Of a stretch of 64,000 nt of DNA, positions 27,876 through 35,764 are shown in pieces. Within the stretch, counting starts at the first letter, position 1. Each line of letters starts with the position of its first letter. This stretch comes from Comamonas testosteroni (lineage in GTDB: Bacteria > Pseudomonadota > Gammaproteobacteria > Burkholderiales > Burkholderiaceae_C): contig NZ_CP129672.1 of assembly GCF_030505195.1 (NCBI RefSeq), forward strand, positions 372,001 through 436,000, read 5' to 3'. The notes below the pieces were generated by a model. It saw only the letters and a list, made by a program, of their open reading frames with translations, had not been told where the DNA came from and did no database searches. The position numbers were made by a program, and so were the translations under genes.

Positions 27876-30317
27876 TCAGAAGTCGTAGCGCATGCCCACG
27901 TTCACGCTGCGCGGCGCCCCCCAGGTGTAGTACAGGCCACCCAGGTTGCTGACACCGGCAAAGTATTTCTTGTCCAGCAGATTGTTCACATTCAGGCTCA
28001 GCGACAGATGCTTGTCGACTTGATAGCGGGCCATCAGATCCAGCACGGCATAGGACTGCTGCGCCAGGGTGTTGTGGCTGTCGCTGGTCGAGGTCTTGCT
28101 TTGCCAGCGAGTGGCCGCTCCCAATGTCAGGCCTCGCAGCGATCCACCCTCGAAGCGGTACGTGCTGCCGAGCTTGAGCTGGTACCTGGGATACAGGCTG
28201 GAGCTGGTCAGCGAGCTGTTTTGCTGCACCAGACTGCCCTGCACCTGCCAGCCGCGCGCCAGCTCACCCGACAGCTCCAGCTCCCAGCCGCGCCGCGTGG
28301 CGCCGCTGACGGCACGGTAGGCCATATCGCCGCCGGGGGTGAAACCACCGGATTCCTGGGCCGAGTTGTCGGTCTTCATCCAGAAGTGAGCGATGCTGGC
28401 GTTGAGCCGCTTGTCCAGGAACTCGCCCTTGGCACCGACTTCAAAGGTCTTGCCTTGCTCGGGATCCAGGGTACGTCCCTGCTCATCCTGGGCGCTTTGC
28501 GGCTTGAAGATGGTGGCGTAGCTACCGTACAGGGAGACCTGGGGATGCACCTCGTAGACCAGGCCGGCATAGGGCGTGGTGACGGTTTCGCGCATATCGT
28601 AATTCCACCAGGTGGGCGTCACATCATTCTGGCGGTACTGCGTCACACGCATGCCGGCTATCAGCTGCAGCGGATCTGCCAGGCGAAAGCGCCCTGCAGT
28701 GTAGGCATAGCGCTGGCGCTGGTTGAAAACATGGCGGTCATAGTTCCAGTTGCGGAAATCGGGCTGCGCCAGCGCGCTACCGCCCTGGGCATAGCTCAGG
28801 CCCAAATTGGCCAGGGAAGCACTCTTCGAGCTGCCGTAGAGCAGGCCACTGTGGTAGCGCGACATGCCCACGCCGGCCAACAACTCGTGCGTGCGGCCCA
28901 GCAGTGTGAAAGGGCCTTTGACATCGAGATTGACCGACCAGTTGCGGTTTTCCACGTCCTGCCACGGCAGATAGGCAGCGGTGGTGCTGTTCCAGAGATA
29001 GCCCAGTGTCATGTCGTCCATCTTCACCCTCTGATGGAAGAACTTCAGGCTTGCCGTCCAGTCATGGGCCAGACGCTGCTCCACGCTGCCGAACAGCTCG
29101 GTGCTTTCCTGTTCATAGCCCGACCAGGGCGCACCGTTGTTGAACGAGCGCGGCATCAGCCCCACTTCGGCACCCGCTGCGGTGTAGCGCTGGATGGGTC
29201 GGGTCGTGCCGAAGCCACGTGCCTCGCGCTGACGCAGCGTGATGCCCAGGTTCAGCAAGGTATCGGGGGTGAGGTCGGCCTCCAGCGTGCCGAACAGCAT
29301 TTTGCTGTTGCTCTTTTCGTTGTCGCGAAAGCTGCCAGCATCCGTCATGGAAGCCACCACGCGGCCACGCAGCGTCCCCGCCTCGTTGAGCGAGCCGCTT
29401 ATATCGGCCTGCGCACGGTAGGTATCCCAGCTGCCGGCATTGGCTCGCACGCTGGCCTGGAACTCGCGCATGGGACGCTTGCGGATCAGATTGACGGTGG
29501 CGCCATAGCCGCCCTTGCCGACAACCAGTCCCGACGAGCCTTTGAGCACTTCGACACGGTCCATCTCCGCCATATCGTCCAACGCATACATGGTGCTGGT
29601 GACAAAGTACCAGCCATTGCTGAGCTGGGACATGCCGTCGACCTGCAAATTCACCTCCGAGCCGCGGGCCTGGAAGTCCGTCGCGTTGTTCTGCCGATAG
29701 ACGGCAATGCCCGGTGTCTGCTCCAGCACATCGACCAGCGTCTCCAGCTTGAAGTCATCCATGCGCTGGCGTGTCATCACGCTCACCGACTGCGGCGTCT
29801 CGCGTAGAGTCAGGCCCAGGCCCGTGGCTGTGCGGCTGGGTCCCGTCTGGGTATAGCTGCCCGTGCCTTCCGTGGTGCCGCTGCGCTCGGCCTGGGCCGT
29901 GACACGCACCTCAGACAGTGTGCTGCCCTCTTCACTCGAGACGGGCGCCACGGCCTGCCTTTGCAGGGTATAGCTGCCGCCGGAGCGTGACACCAGCTCC
30001 AGCCCGCTGCCAGCCAGCAGGCGCTGCAGTGCCTCGCGCGGCGTATAGCTGCCGGAAAGCACCGGGCTTTGCCGACCTTGTGTGAGCGCAGGATCGAACG
30101 ACAGTGCCATGCCGGCCGTAGCCGCAACCTCGGACAGCACCCGGCCCAGCGGGCCTGCTTCTATCCGGTAGGCCTGAGCTTTCCCGGCTGCAGGCGGCTC
30201 GGCAGCCTGCACGGAGGTCGCCGCCAGCGCCCAGCCCAGCAAGGCAAGCTGCGCGGCGCGCGCAACGGGGCTGAATACAGGATTCGATAGGGAACGGGAG
30301 GCCATGAAAGCAGGCAT
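27876..30317 (-). CDS. TonB-dependent siderophore receptor with STN signalling domain
   Basis: An 813-residue outer-membrane receptor. A signal peptide ends near SVQAAEPP; a secretin/TonB N-terminal (STN) domain covers about residues 45-125 (AYRIEAGPLGRVLSEVA), followed by the plug (TLRETPQSVSVMTRQRM) and a 22-strand barrel ending NVGMRYDF with terminal Phe. The STN domain passes ligand occupancy to the FecR-like anti-sigma factor encoded upstream. It resembles FpvA/FoxA-type ferric siderophore receptors; the ligand is unknown. ATG 30317 is preceded by aaagga at the correct distance. Confidence 0.92.
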   Translation of the reverse strand: MPAFMASRSLSNPVFSPVARAAQLALLGWALAATSVQAAEPPAAGKAQAYRIEAGPLGRVLSEVAATAGMALSFDPALTQGRQSPVLSGSYTPREALQRLLAGSGLELVSRSGGSYTLQRQAVAPVSSEEGSTLSEVRVTAQAERSGTTEGTGSYTQTGPSRTATGLGLTLRETPQSVSVMTRQRMDDFKLETLVDVLEQTPGIAVYRQNNATDFQARGSEVNLQVDGMSQLSNGWYFVTSTMYALDDMAEMDRVEVLKGSSGLVVGKGGYGATVNLIRKRPMREFQASVRANAGSWDTYRAQADISGSLNEAGTLRGRVVASMTDAGSFRDNEKSNSKMLFGTLEADLTPDTLLNLGITLRQREARGFGTTRPIQRYTAAGAEVGLMPRSFNNGAPWSGYEQESTELFGSVEQRLAHDWTASLKFFHQRVKMDDMTLGYLWNSTTAAYLPWQDVENRNWSVNLDVKGPFTLLGRTHELLAGVGMSRYHSGLLYGSSKSASLANLGLSYAQGGSALAQPDFRNWNYDRHVFNQRQRYAYTAGRFRLADPLQLIAGMRVTQYRQNDVTPTWWNYDMRETVTTPYAGLVYEVHPQVSLYGSYATIFKPQSAQDEQGRTLDPEQGKTFEVGAKGEFLDKRLNASIAHFWMKTDNSAQESGGFTPGGDMAYRAVSGATRRGWELELSGELARGWQVQGSLVQQNSSLTSSSLYPRYQLKLGSTYRFEGGSLRGLTLGAATRWQSKTSTSDSHNTLAQQSYAVLDLMARYQVDKHLSLSLNVNNLLDKKYFAGVSNLGGLYYTWGAPRSVNVGMRYDF

Positions 30318-30426
30318 GAAAGACAGTCCTTTGGAAGCAAAAATGAGTGGTTCACCTTGCTTGCCAAACAACTTTCCAGAAAGTCTCACCTTCGTGCAAT
30401 TTTTAGAGGATGCCTTGTTAGTGAGC

Positions 30427-31389
30427 TCAGCGGGCCGCCACCGTGACCCAGTAACCCTGCCAGCGCCGATGCACCGTCACGGCATAGGTTTCGACCAGCA
30501 TGGCCAAGGCACGATCGGTATCGGCCAAGGGATACGCGCCCGACACTTTGATGGACACCGCCTCCGGGGCACACTGCAGCAGACCAGGCCGGTAACGCGA
30601 CAACTGGGCGCAGACTTCTGCCATGGGCATGGCATCCGCCACCAACATGCCGTGCACCCAGGCCAGTTGCTGCGGCCCTGCCGTCTGCAGCCCCCCTGCT
30701 CCCAGTGCAGTCAACCTCGCCCATTTGCCCGCGGGCACCACCAGCGCGGGCCGGGAGGCTACGCTCAATGTGACTTCGACCGCGCCCTGGGTCACGGCCA
30801 GATCCACGAATTTTCCTTCGTTGTTCTGCTGCACCGAAAAGCGTGTGCCCAGCGCCCTCAGACGCCCCATGGCCGTCGCCACCAGCAACGGCCGGTCCAC
30901 GCCACTGGGATCGGCGGCAGTTTCCAGCAGGATCGAGCCCCGGTGCAGATGTATCAGGCGCTGATGAGCATCAAACCGGATGTCGACGGCCGTTCCTGTA
31001 TCCAGCAGCAAACGGCTGCCATCGGCCAATGTCACGAGGCGCTGCTCGCCCGTGACAGTACGCAGATCGGCTGCCCATCCCTGCTGCTGTGCCACACGCC
31101 AGCTCATCCAGCCACCGGGCACGGCGGCCAGCAAAACAGCCAACTTGGCCACTGCGGCCCGTCGGCTGCGGCGCTGCGATCGGCCCAGCGCCGGCATGGC
31201 CAGCGCCGGCGGCAACCCTCCCAGCTTGTCCATCAGCCGCTCGGCCCGCATCCAGGCGCCTTCATGGGCGGGACTGGCCTGGCGCCAACGCTCTAGGGCG
31301 ACTCGTTCGGCAGCCGTCAGGCCTTCATCGTTCAGACGGACCAGCCAGTCCGCAGCTTCGTCCAGCAAACGTGCATCCATTGCAGTCAT
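30427..31389 (-). CDS. fecR: FecR-family anti-sigma regulator
   Basis: A 320-residue inner-membrane regulator. A cytoplasmic DUF4880 domain contains EAADWLVRLNDEGL and the FecR-type ALERWRQASPAHEGAW; one membrane helix follows (about residues 80-98), then the periplasmic FecR domain (TVTGEQRLVTLADGS, then LLDTGTAVDIRF) and a C-terminal STN-contact domain. It binds the sigma factor and releases it when the receptor is loaded. The start at 31389 overlaps the sigma-factor stop by four bases. Confidence 0.92.
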   Translation of the reverse strand: MTAMDARLLDEAADWLVRLNDEGLTAAERVALERWRQASPAHEGAWMRAERLMDKLGGLPPALAMPALGRSQRRSRRAAVAKLAVLLAAVPGGWMSWRVAQQQGWAADLRTVTGEQRLVTLADGSRLLLDTGTAVDIRFDAHQRLIHLHRGSILLETAADPSGVDRPLLVATAMGRLRALGTRFSVQQNNEGKFVDLAVTQGAVEVTLSVASRPALVVPAGKWARLTALGAGGLQTAGPQQLAWVHGMLVADAMPMAEVCAQLSRYRPGLLQCAPEAVSIKVSGAYPLADTDRALAMLVETYAVTVHRRWQGYWVTVAAR

Positions 31390-31892
31390 TCCATCAGCGC
31401 CAGACACTGCCTGAAAGCCTGGGCCATGTAGCGCTTGACGCTGGTCAGCGACACGCCCAGCTGCAAGGCGATATCGTCGTACTTCATGTCCTCCAGCTGT
31501 GAAAGCAAAAAAGTGCGCCGTACCAGCTGCGGCAAGGCATCAAGCATGGCATCTATCTCATGCAGAGCCTCCAGCACCAGGGCCCGGTGCTCAGGCGACG
31601 GCGCTTCAAGTTCGGGCAACAGGGCCAGAGCCTCCAGATAGGCACGCTCCAGCGCCTGCCGCCGGCACCAGTTGACCAGTACTCCTTTGGCCACCGTGGT
31701 CAGATAAGCGCGCGGCGACTCTATGCGCGGCGGCTCACGCACGCCCAGGATACGGACAAAAGTGTCTTGCGTCAGATCTGCTGCATCAAAGGCATTGCCG
31801 ACCTTTCGGCGCAACCAGCCCTGCAACCAGCCGTGATGATCTGTGTAAAGCGCGGCGACTTCACGATGGGAGGCTGTTTCGACAACGGGCAT
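31386..31892 (-). CDS. fecI: FecI-type ECF sigma factor
   Basis: A 168-residue iron-starvation sigma factor. Region 2 contains DLTQDTFVRIL and SPRAYLTTVAKG, and region 4 has LPQLVRRTFLLSQLEDMKYDDIA and the HTH GVSLTSVKRYM. It directs RNA polymerase to the promoter of the receptor operon. ATG 31892 (MPVVETASH) is preferred over a start 15 codons upstream that would overlap the Fur-like site region. It is the first gene of the sigma-fecR pair. Confidence 0.92.
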   Translation of the reverse strand: MPVVETASHREVAALYTDHHGWLQGWLRRKVGNAFDAADLTQDTFVRILGVREPPRIESPRAYLTTVAKGVLVNWCRRQALERAYLEALALLPELEAPSPEHRALVLEALHEIDAMLDALPQLVRRTFLLSQLEDMKYDDIALQLGVSLTSVKRYMAQAFRQCLALME

Positions 31893-31925
31893 GGTGCAAC
31901 GGGGAATAAATCTCAAACAGACATC

Positions 31926-31946
31926 AAATGATATCAATTCTCATTT
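31926..31946 (-). promoter_or_regulatory. Fur-box-like site upstream of the ECF sigma gene
   Basis: The sequence aaatgatatcaattctcat, followed by tt, matches the classical Fur site (a/tATGATAA..ATTCTCATT) at most positions. It lies about 35 bases before the sigma-factor start, where iron-bound Fur would repress fecI-fecR. Confidence 0.6.
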
Positions 31947-32226
31947 CAGTTTTGTTCAATGCCGTCACTATTTCCGTATATGTTTCAGCTCCATCCTCTG
32001 CCGGGCCGCATCACCTTGCGCCTGCGACAAGCGTGGAGGAAGGGCTCGGCCCTGCACAATCACTCACAAGCAATACGTCCATGCCTGGAGCTCCACTTCT
32101 GACCATTCGCGCACGCGGCATGCCCTCTCGGGCGCCTGCTCGCAGCAACCGCCCAACACCTGTTGGATGATTGCAAGACTATTGCGCTGTTGAGCTCTGC
32201 GATGCTCTACTCAGCAGGTAATTGAT
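31947..32226. other. Intergenic region between the iron locus and the diguanylate cyclase
   Basis: No coding potential of a known family is seen. Promoters for the divergent fecI and diguanylate cyclase genes must lie here or in the adjacent bases; I cannot fix the boxes. Confidence 0.4.
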
Positions 32227-32243
32227 ATAAATGTCCAGAGCCG
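32227..32243 (+). repeat. 17-base direct repeat, upstream copy flanking the diguanylate cyclase
   Basis: ataaatgtccagagccg matches 34147-34163 (atatatgtccagagccg) with one mismatch. One copy is 46 bases before and one 27 bases after the cyclase gene. Confidence 0.75.
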
Positions 32244-32289
32244 AGCCGTTTCCGATCCAGGTTGGTATTCAAGGACCTCAAGAATCAAG

Positions 32290-34119
32290 ATGACAAGCTT
32301 TCGCTCTCACAAGCTTTTGCATCGCATCGTGCTTGGCAACCTGCTGGTAGCGGCCTTGCTGTGCTTTGCCACGTGGCTGGGCGTGCATGCCAATTACCGC
32401 GCGGACATGGACCTGGGAGTAGCCGTCACCAGGCATCAGGCGCGCAGCCTGAGTTTGGAACTGGCTGCTGAGGTGCGACTCGTTGACAACGCTCTGTCAT
32501 CGATTGCCAGTCGTTACCGCGCGCGCAGCCTTGACGGCCTTGCCGCTGCCGACTTTGCCTTGTACGAAATGCTCCAGGAGCAGCGTGCCCTGATTCCTTT
32601 TGTCACCGCCCTGCGCATCACAGACAGTGCAGGCGAGGTACTCATCACTCCCAGCGAAATTGATGTGCCGTTTTCAGTGGCGGAACGCGCCTATTTCGCT
32701 CAAGCCCGCGAAACAGACCGAATGGTGGTGTCTGAGCCGTTGATCAGCCACTCCTTCGGAAAATGGTCTATCGTGCTGGCAAGGCGGCTTCAGGCCGAGG
32801 GCGGCCAATTCCAGGGCATCATCTATGCCATTGTCGCGGCCGAGCATTTTCACCAGCTATTCCAGCGCCAGTCGTTCGGCACGAGCAGCGCCATGGCATT
32901 GCGCACCGATCAGGCACTGCTGGTAGCGCGCTATCCGGCTGCAAGCCAGGACGCCGACGCAGGTATCGGCAAGGCCGCCGTCTCGTCTGAATATCACCAG
33001 GCCATCACCCGCAACAGCGAGGAAGGCTGGTACATCACACCGACCCTGATCGATGGCGTGGAGCGCATCACGGCCTACCATCGGTTGCCTGGATATCCTC
33101 TGACGGTGTTTACCGGGCTGGGTACGGAAGCCTATATGGCCATGTGGCGTGCCTCAGCTTGGCGTGCATGGGGTCTCGCCGGCTTGTGCATCGCCCTGAT
33201 CGCTCTGGGTTCGGTGGCACTGTACCGGCTGCAGCAGCGTGAGCGCCGCATCCGCAAAGAGCAGGAGCTGGTCATCGACAATGACCTGATCGGCATGGCT
33301 CGCCTGCGTGAGCGCAAGATCGTCTGGACCAACCCCGCCATGCGCCGTCTGCTCAAGCAGCCAGCAGCTGCACTGCAGGGCGCATCCACGCGCATGCTTT
33401 ACCCGGACGAAGCCTCCTACAGGCGTATCGGCGAAAAAGCCTATGCCTCCTTGCTGGCTCGGGGCAAATTTCACGCGCAGTTCCAGGTGCAAAATGCCGA
33501 GGGCAAGCTCTTGTGGGTGGATGCATCCGGCACACTGCTGAATGCCGAAGAGTCGCTATGGATTCTGGTGGACATCGACGCCCTCAAGCGAGGTGAACAA
33601 GCCGCCAACCACCTTGCCAACCACGACGCTCTGACGGGTCTGGCGAACCGCCGCGCACTTGAGGAAACGCTGAACCAGGAGCTGGCCGATGGCCAGATGC
33701 TTGCCGTGTGCTTCATGGATCTGGATGGTTTCAAACAGGTCAACGACACCCAGGGTCACGACGCAGGCGACGAGGTCTTACGTGTGGTAGCTGCACGACT
33801 GACGGCCCAGGCTCGTGCCGGCGACTGCGTTGCCCGCCTGGGCGGCGATGAATTCGTGGTGCTGCTATCCGGCTTGCGAACTTCCGGTGAGGCCATGTCT
33901 GTCATGAAGCGCTGCATGGAAGCCGTGCGTCAGCCCATTGCGCTAAATGGTGGAGTGATGGTGCAAGTCGGCAGCAGCATCGGTATCTCCATCAGCACCG
34001 CAGGTAGTTCCTCGGCCAACCTGATGCAGAGCGCGGACGAAGCCATGTACTCAGCCAAGCATGCAGGCAAGGGACGCATTGTTCAGCATTCGGACCTGTC
34101 GCAAGACTCCGAGGCGTGA
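32290..34119 (+). CDS. Membrane diguanylate cyclase (periplasmic sensor-PAS-GGDEF)
   Basis: A 609-residue protein that makes cyclic di-GMP from two GTP. It has a transmembrane helix at about 15-32, a periplasmic PDC/Cache-type sensor (about 35-285) with FSVAERAYF and GKWSIVLARR, a second helix at about 293-312, a PAS domain (about 325-430), and a GGDEF domain. The active site GGDEF is at 518-522, preceded by RAGD at 509-512, the RxxD allosteric inhibition site at the correct five-residue spacing, so product feedback is expected. There is no EAL domain. The ligand of the sensor is unknown. Confidence 0.93.
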   Translation: MTSFRSHKLLHRIVLGNLLVAALLCFATWLGVHANYRADMDLGVAVTRHQARSLSLELAAEVRLVDNALSSIASRYRARSLDGLAAADFALYEMLQEQRALIPFVTALRITDSAGEVLITPSEIDVPFSVAERAYFAQARETDRMVVSEPLISHSFGKWSIVLARRLQAEGGQFQGIIYAIVAAEHFHQLFQRQSFGTSSAMALRTDQALLVARYPAASQDADAGIGKAAVSSEYHQAITRNSEEGWYITPTLIDGVERITAYHRLPGYPLTVFTGLGTEAYMAMWRASAWRAWGLAGLCIALIALGSVALYRLQQRERRIRKEQELVIDNDLIGMARLRERKIVWTNPAMRRLLKQPAAALQGASTRMLYPDEASYRRIGEKAYASLLARGKFHAQFQVQNAEGKLLWVDASGTLLNAEESLWILVDIDALKRGEQAANHLANHDALTGLANRRALEETLNQELADGQMLAVCFMDLDGFKQVNDTQGHDAGDEVLRVVAARLTAQARAGDCVARLGGDEFVVLLSGLRTSGEAMSVMKRCMEAVRQPIALNGGVMVQVGSSIGISISTAGSSSANLMQSADEAMYSAKHAGKGRIVQHSDLSQDSEA

Positions 34120-34146
34120 GAGCGCCCCCCGCGACCAGCTCCATCC

Positions 34147-34163
34147 ATATATGTCCAGAGCCG
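34147..34163 (+). repeat. 17-base direct repeat, downstream copy flanking the diguanylate cyclase
   Basis: Partner of 32227-32243. The sequences outside the repeats differ. Confidence 0.75.
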
Positions 34164-34329
34164 GGAATTGACAACGCCTTAGGAGCCAAAGCAGGGCATT
34201 TTGGAGACCCACGGCCCGGCCGCAGTCAGCCGAGCCCAAAGGCCAGCTACCTGCGTCCGACCCAGGGCGAACGGCCAGGGCTTGTGCAGGCCCGCCTTCC
34301 GCATATTCATCGAGCCGCCTCTCTGCGGC

Positions 34330-34578
34330 CTATTCCTGTGCTCTTGGCGGCAGCCCTGCAGCCTTGCGAATGGGCTCCAGCAAACCGCTGAGTCCGTTGT
34401 GATCAAGCTCCTGCATCAAAGCCAGCAACTGACCGATCTCGCCTTTGGGAAAGCCCTCGCGGGCAAACCAGTTGAGGTAGTTACCGGGCAGATCGGCAAT
34501 CAAACGGCCTTTGTACTTGCCATAAGGCATAGGCACGCGCACCAGGCGCTCCAGCATTTCGGGATTCATGGCAGTCAA
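34330..34578 (-). CDS. DUF3820 family protein
   Basis: An 82-residue protein with the DUF3820 signature MPYGKYKGRLIADLPGNYLNWF and a short helical C-terminus. The motif resembles a nuclease- or exonuclease-associated mini-domain; its function is unknown. It is monocistronic, between the cyclase and metQ. ATG 34578 or 34569 may be the start. Confidence 0.8.
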   Translation of the reverse strand: MTAMNPEMLERLVRVPMPYGKYKGRLIADLPGNYLNWFAREGFPKGEIGQLLALMQELDHNGLSGLLEPIRKAAGLPPRAQE

Positions 34579-34736
34579 TCGGAAGGAAATTTTGTATAAA
34601 AAACGACGCTCTTATAACCAAATAAGAAAAATGTCCTGCAGACGTTGGTACACCGCACTAGACTATGCACCTTAGTTCACTGCGGTCCAGACGAGGCCCG
34701 GAATTTATTGCAACTTGCTGAAGAAGGTCAGAACCA

Positions 34737-35522
34737 ATGTTGAAGAAAGCTCTCTCTGCTATCGCTATTGCCACTCTGGCGCTGTCGGCCCAAGCTGCTG
34801 ACGTGCTCAAGGTAGGTGCCACGGCCGTTCCTCACGCCGAAATCCTCAATCACATCAAGCCAGCACTGAAGGCTCAGGGCATTGATCTGGAAATCAAGGA
34901 GTTCAGCGACTACGTGCAGCCCAACGCCGCCGTGGAAGACAAGCAACTGGATGCCAACTTCTTCCAGCACCAGCCCTATCTGGACAGCTACAACAAGGAC
35001 CGCAAGACCTCGCTGGTGGCCGTCCCCAACGGCAAGGTTCATGTGGAGCCCTTCGGTGCCTACTCCAGCAAGATCAAGAACATCAAGGATCTGAAGAATG
35101 GCGCTACCGTGGCCATTCCCAACGACCCCTCCAACGGCGGCCGAGCACTGATTCTGCTGGTCAAGCATGGCCTGATCGAGCTCAAGGATCCCAAGAGCCT
35201 GACCCCTACTGCTCTGGACATCGTCAAGAACCCCAAGAAGCTGAAGTTCAAGGAACTGGAAGCGCCTTTGCTGCCCCGCGCCTTGGCTGATGTCGACCTG
35301 GCTCTGATCAACACCAACTACGCAATCGAAGCCAAGCTCAACCCCACTAAAGATGCCCTGTTCATCGAAGGTGCCGATTCGCCCTACACCAATATCGTGG
35401 TGGCTCGCAAGGATCGCGCCAACGGCGCCGACATTGCCAAGCTGATGAGCGCTCTGCACTCTGCAGACACCAAGAAGTTCATCCAGGAAAAGTACAAGGG
35501 CGCCGTGGTTCCTGCGTTCTGA
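34737..35522 (+). CDS. metQ: MetQ/NlpA-type substrate-binding protein without lipobox
   Basis: A 261-residue periplasmic binding protein of the methionine ABC-transporter family. The 20-residue signal peptide ends ALSAQAADV with no cysteine, so it is a soluble periplasmic form and not a lipoprotein. Family motifs are KVGATAVPHAEIL, QPNAAVEDKQLDANFFQHQPYLD, IPNDPSNGGRALILL, and INTNYAIEA. Substrates may be D/L-methionine or a related amino acid. The metN and metI genes are not adjacent. An upstream AT-rich gap (34579-34736) carries the promoter, and a clear terminator follows. Confidence 0.88.
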   Translation: MLKKALSAIAIATLALSAQAADVLKVGATAVPHAEILNHIKPALKAQGIDLEIKEFSDYVQPNAAVEDKQLDANFFQHQPYLDSYNKDRKTSLVAVPNGKVHVEPFGAYSSKIKNIKDLKNGATVAIPNDPSNGGRALILLVKHGLIELKDPKSLTPTALDIVKNPKKLKFKELEAPLLPRALADVDLALINTNYAIEAKLNPTKDALFIEGADSPYTNIVVARKDRANGADIAKLMSALHSADTKKFIQEKYKGAVVPAF

Positions 35523-35670
35523 TTCGCAAAAGCCTTATAAGCGTTGGCGCACCCCTCCTCGACAGGGGGTGACGACCGCGCTGCGAAGGATGAGACGGGC
35601 ACAGGCTCCTGCTGTGGTCCCGGGGCCGGACAGAACCGGCCGCCGACTACACTTGACGACCTGACCCAGA

Positions 35671-35698
35671 AAAAAGCGCTGCTTCTGCAGCGCTTTTT
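35671..35698. terminator. Bidirectional intrinsic terminator
   Basis: Perfect stem aaaaagcgctgc / gcagcgcttttt with a TTCT loop, between metQ and the converging stress operon. It is suited to both strands. Confidence 0.92.
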
Positions 35699-35703
35699 CT
35701 TTT

Positions 35704-35734
35704 TATTTGATAGCTTTTAGCGCTTTACAGGCAA
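35704..35734 (+). repeat. Dispersed AT-rich repeat, copy 3
   Basis: tatttgatagcttttagc followed by gctttacaggcaa; it matches the shared core gatagcttttagcgctt. It lies between the terminator and the spoVR-type gene end. Confidence 0.7.
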
Positions 35735-35764
35735 TGGTTTAACGCAATTTTCACTGGAGATTTT

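Noticed and set aside
27609..29807. 732-codon plus-strand open frame opposite the siderophore receptor
   Set aside because: Antisense shadow of the receptor gene, whose plug and barrel motifs are clear.
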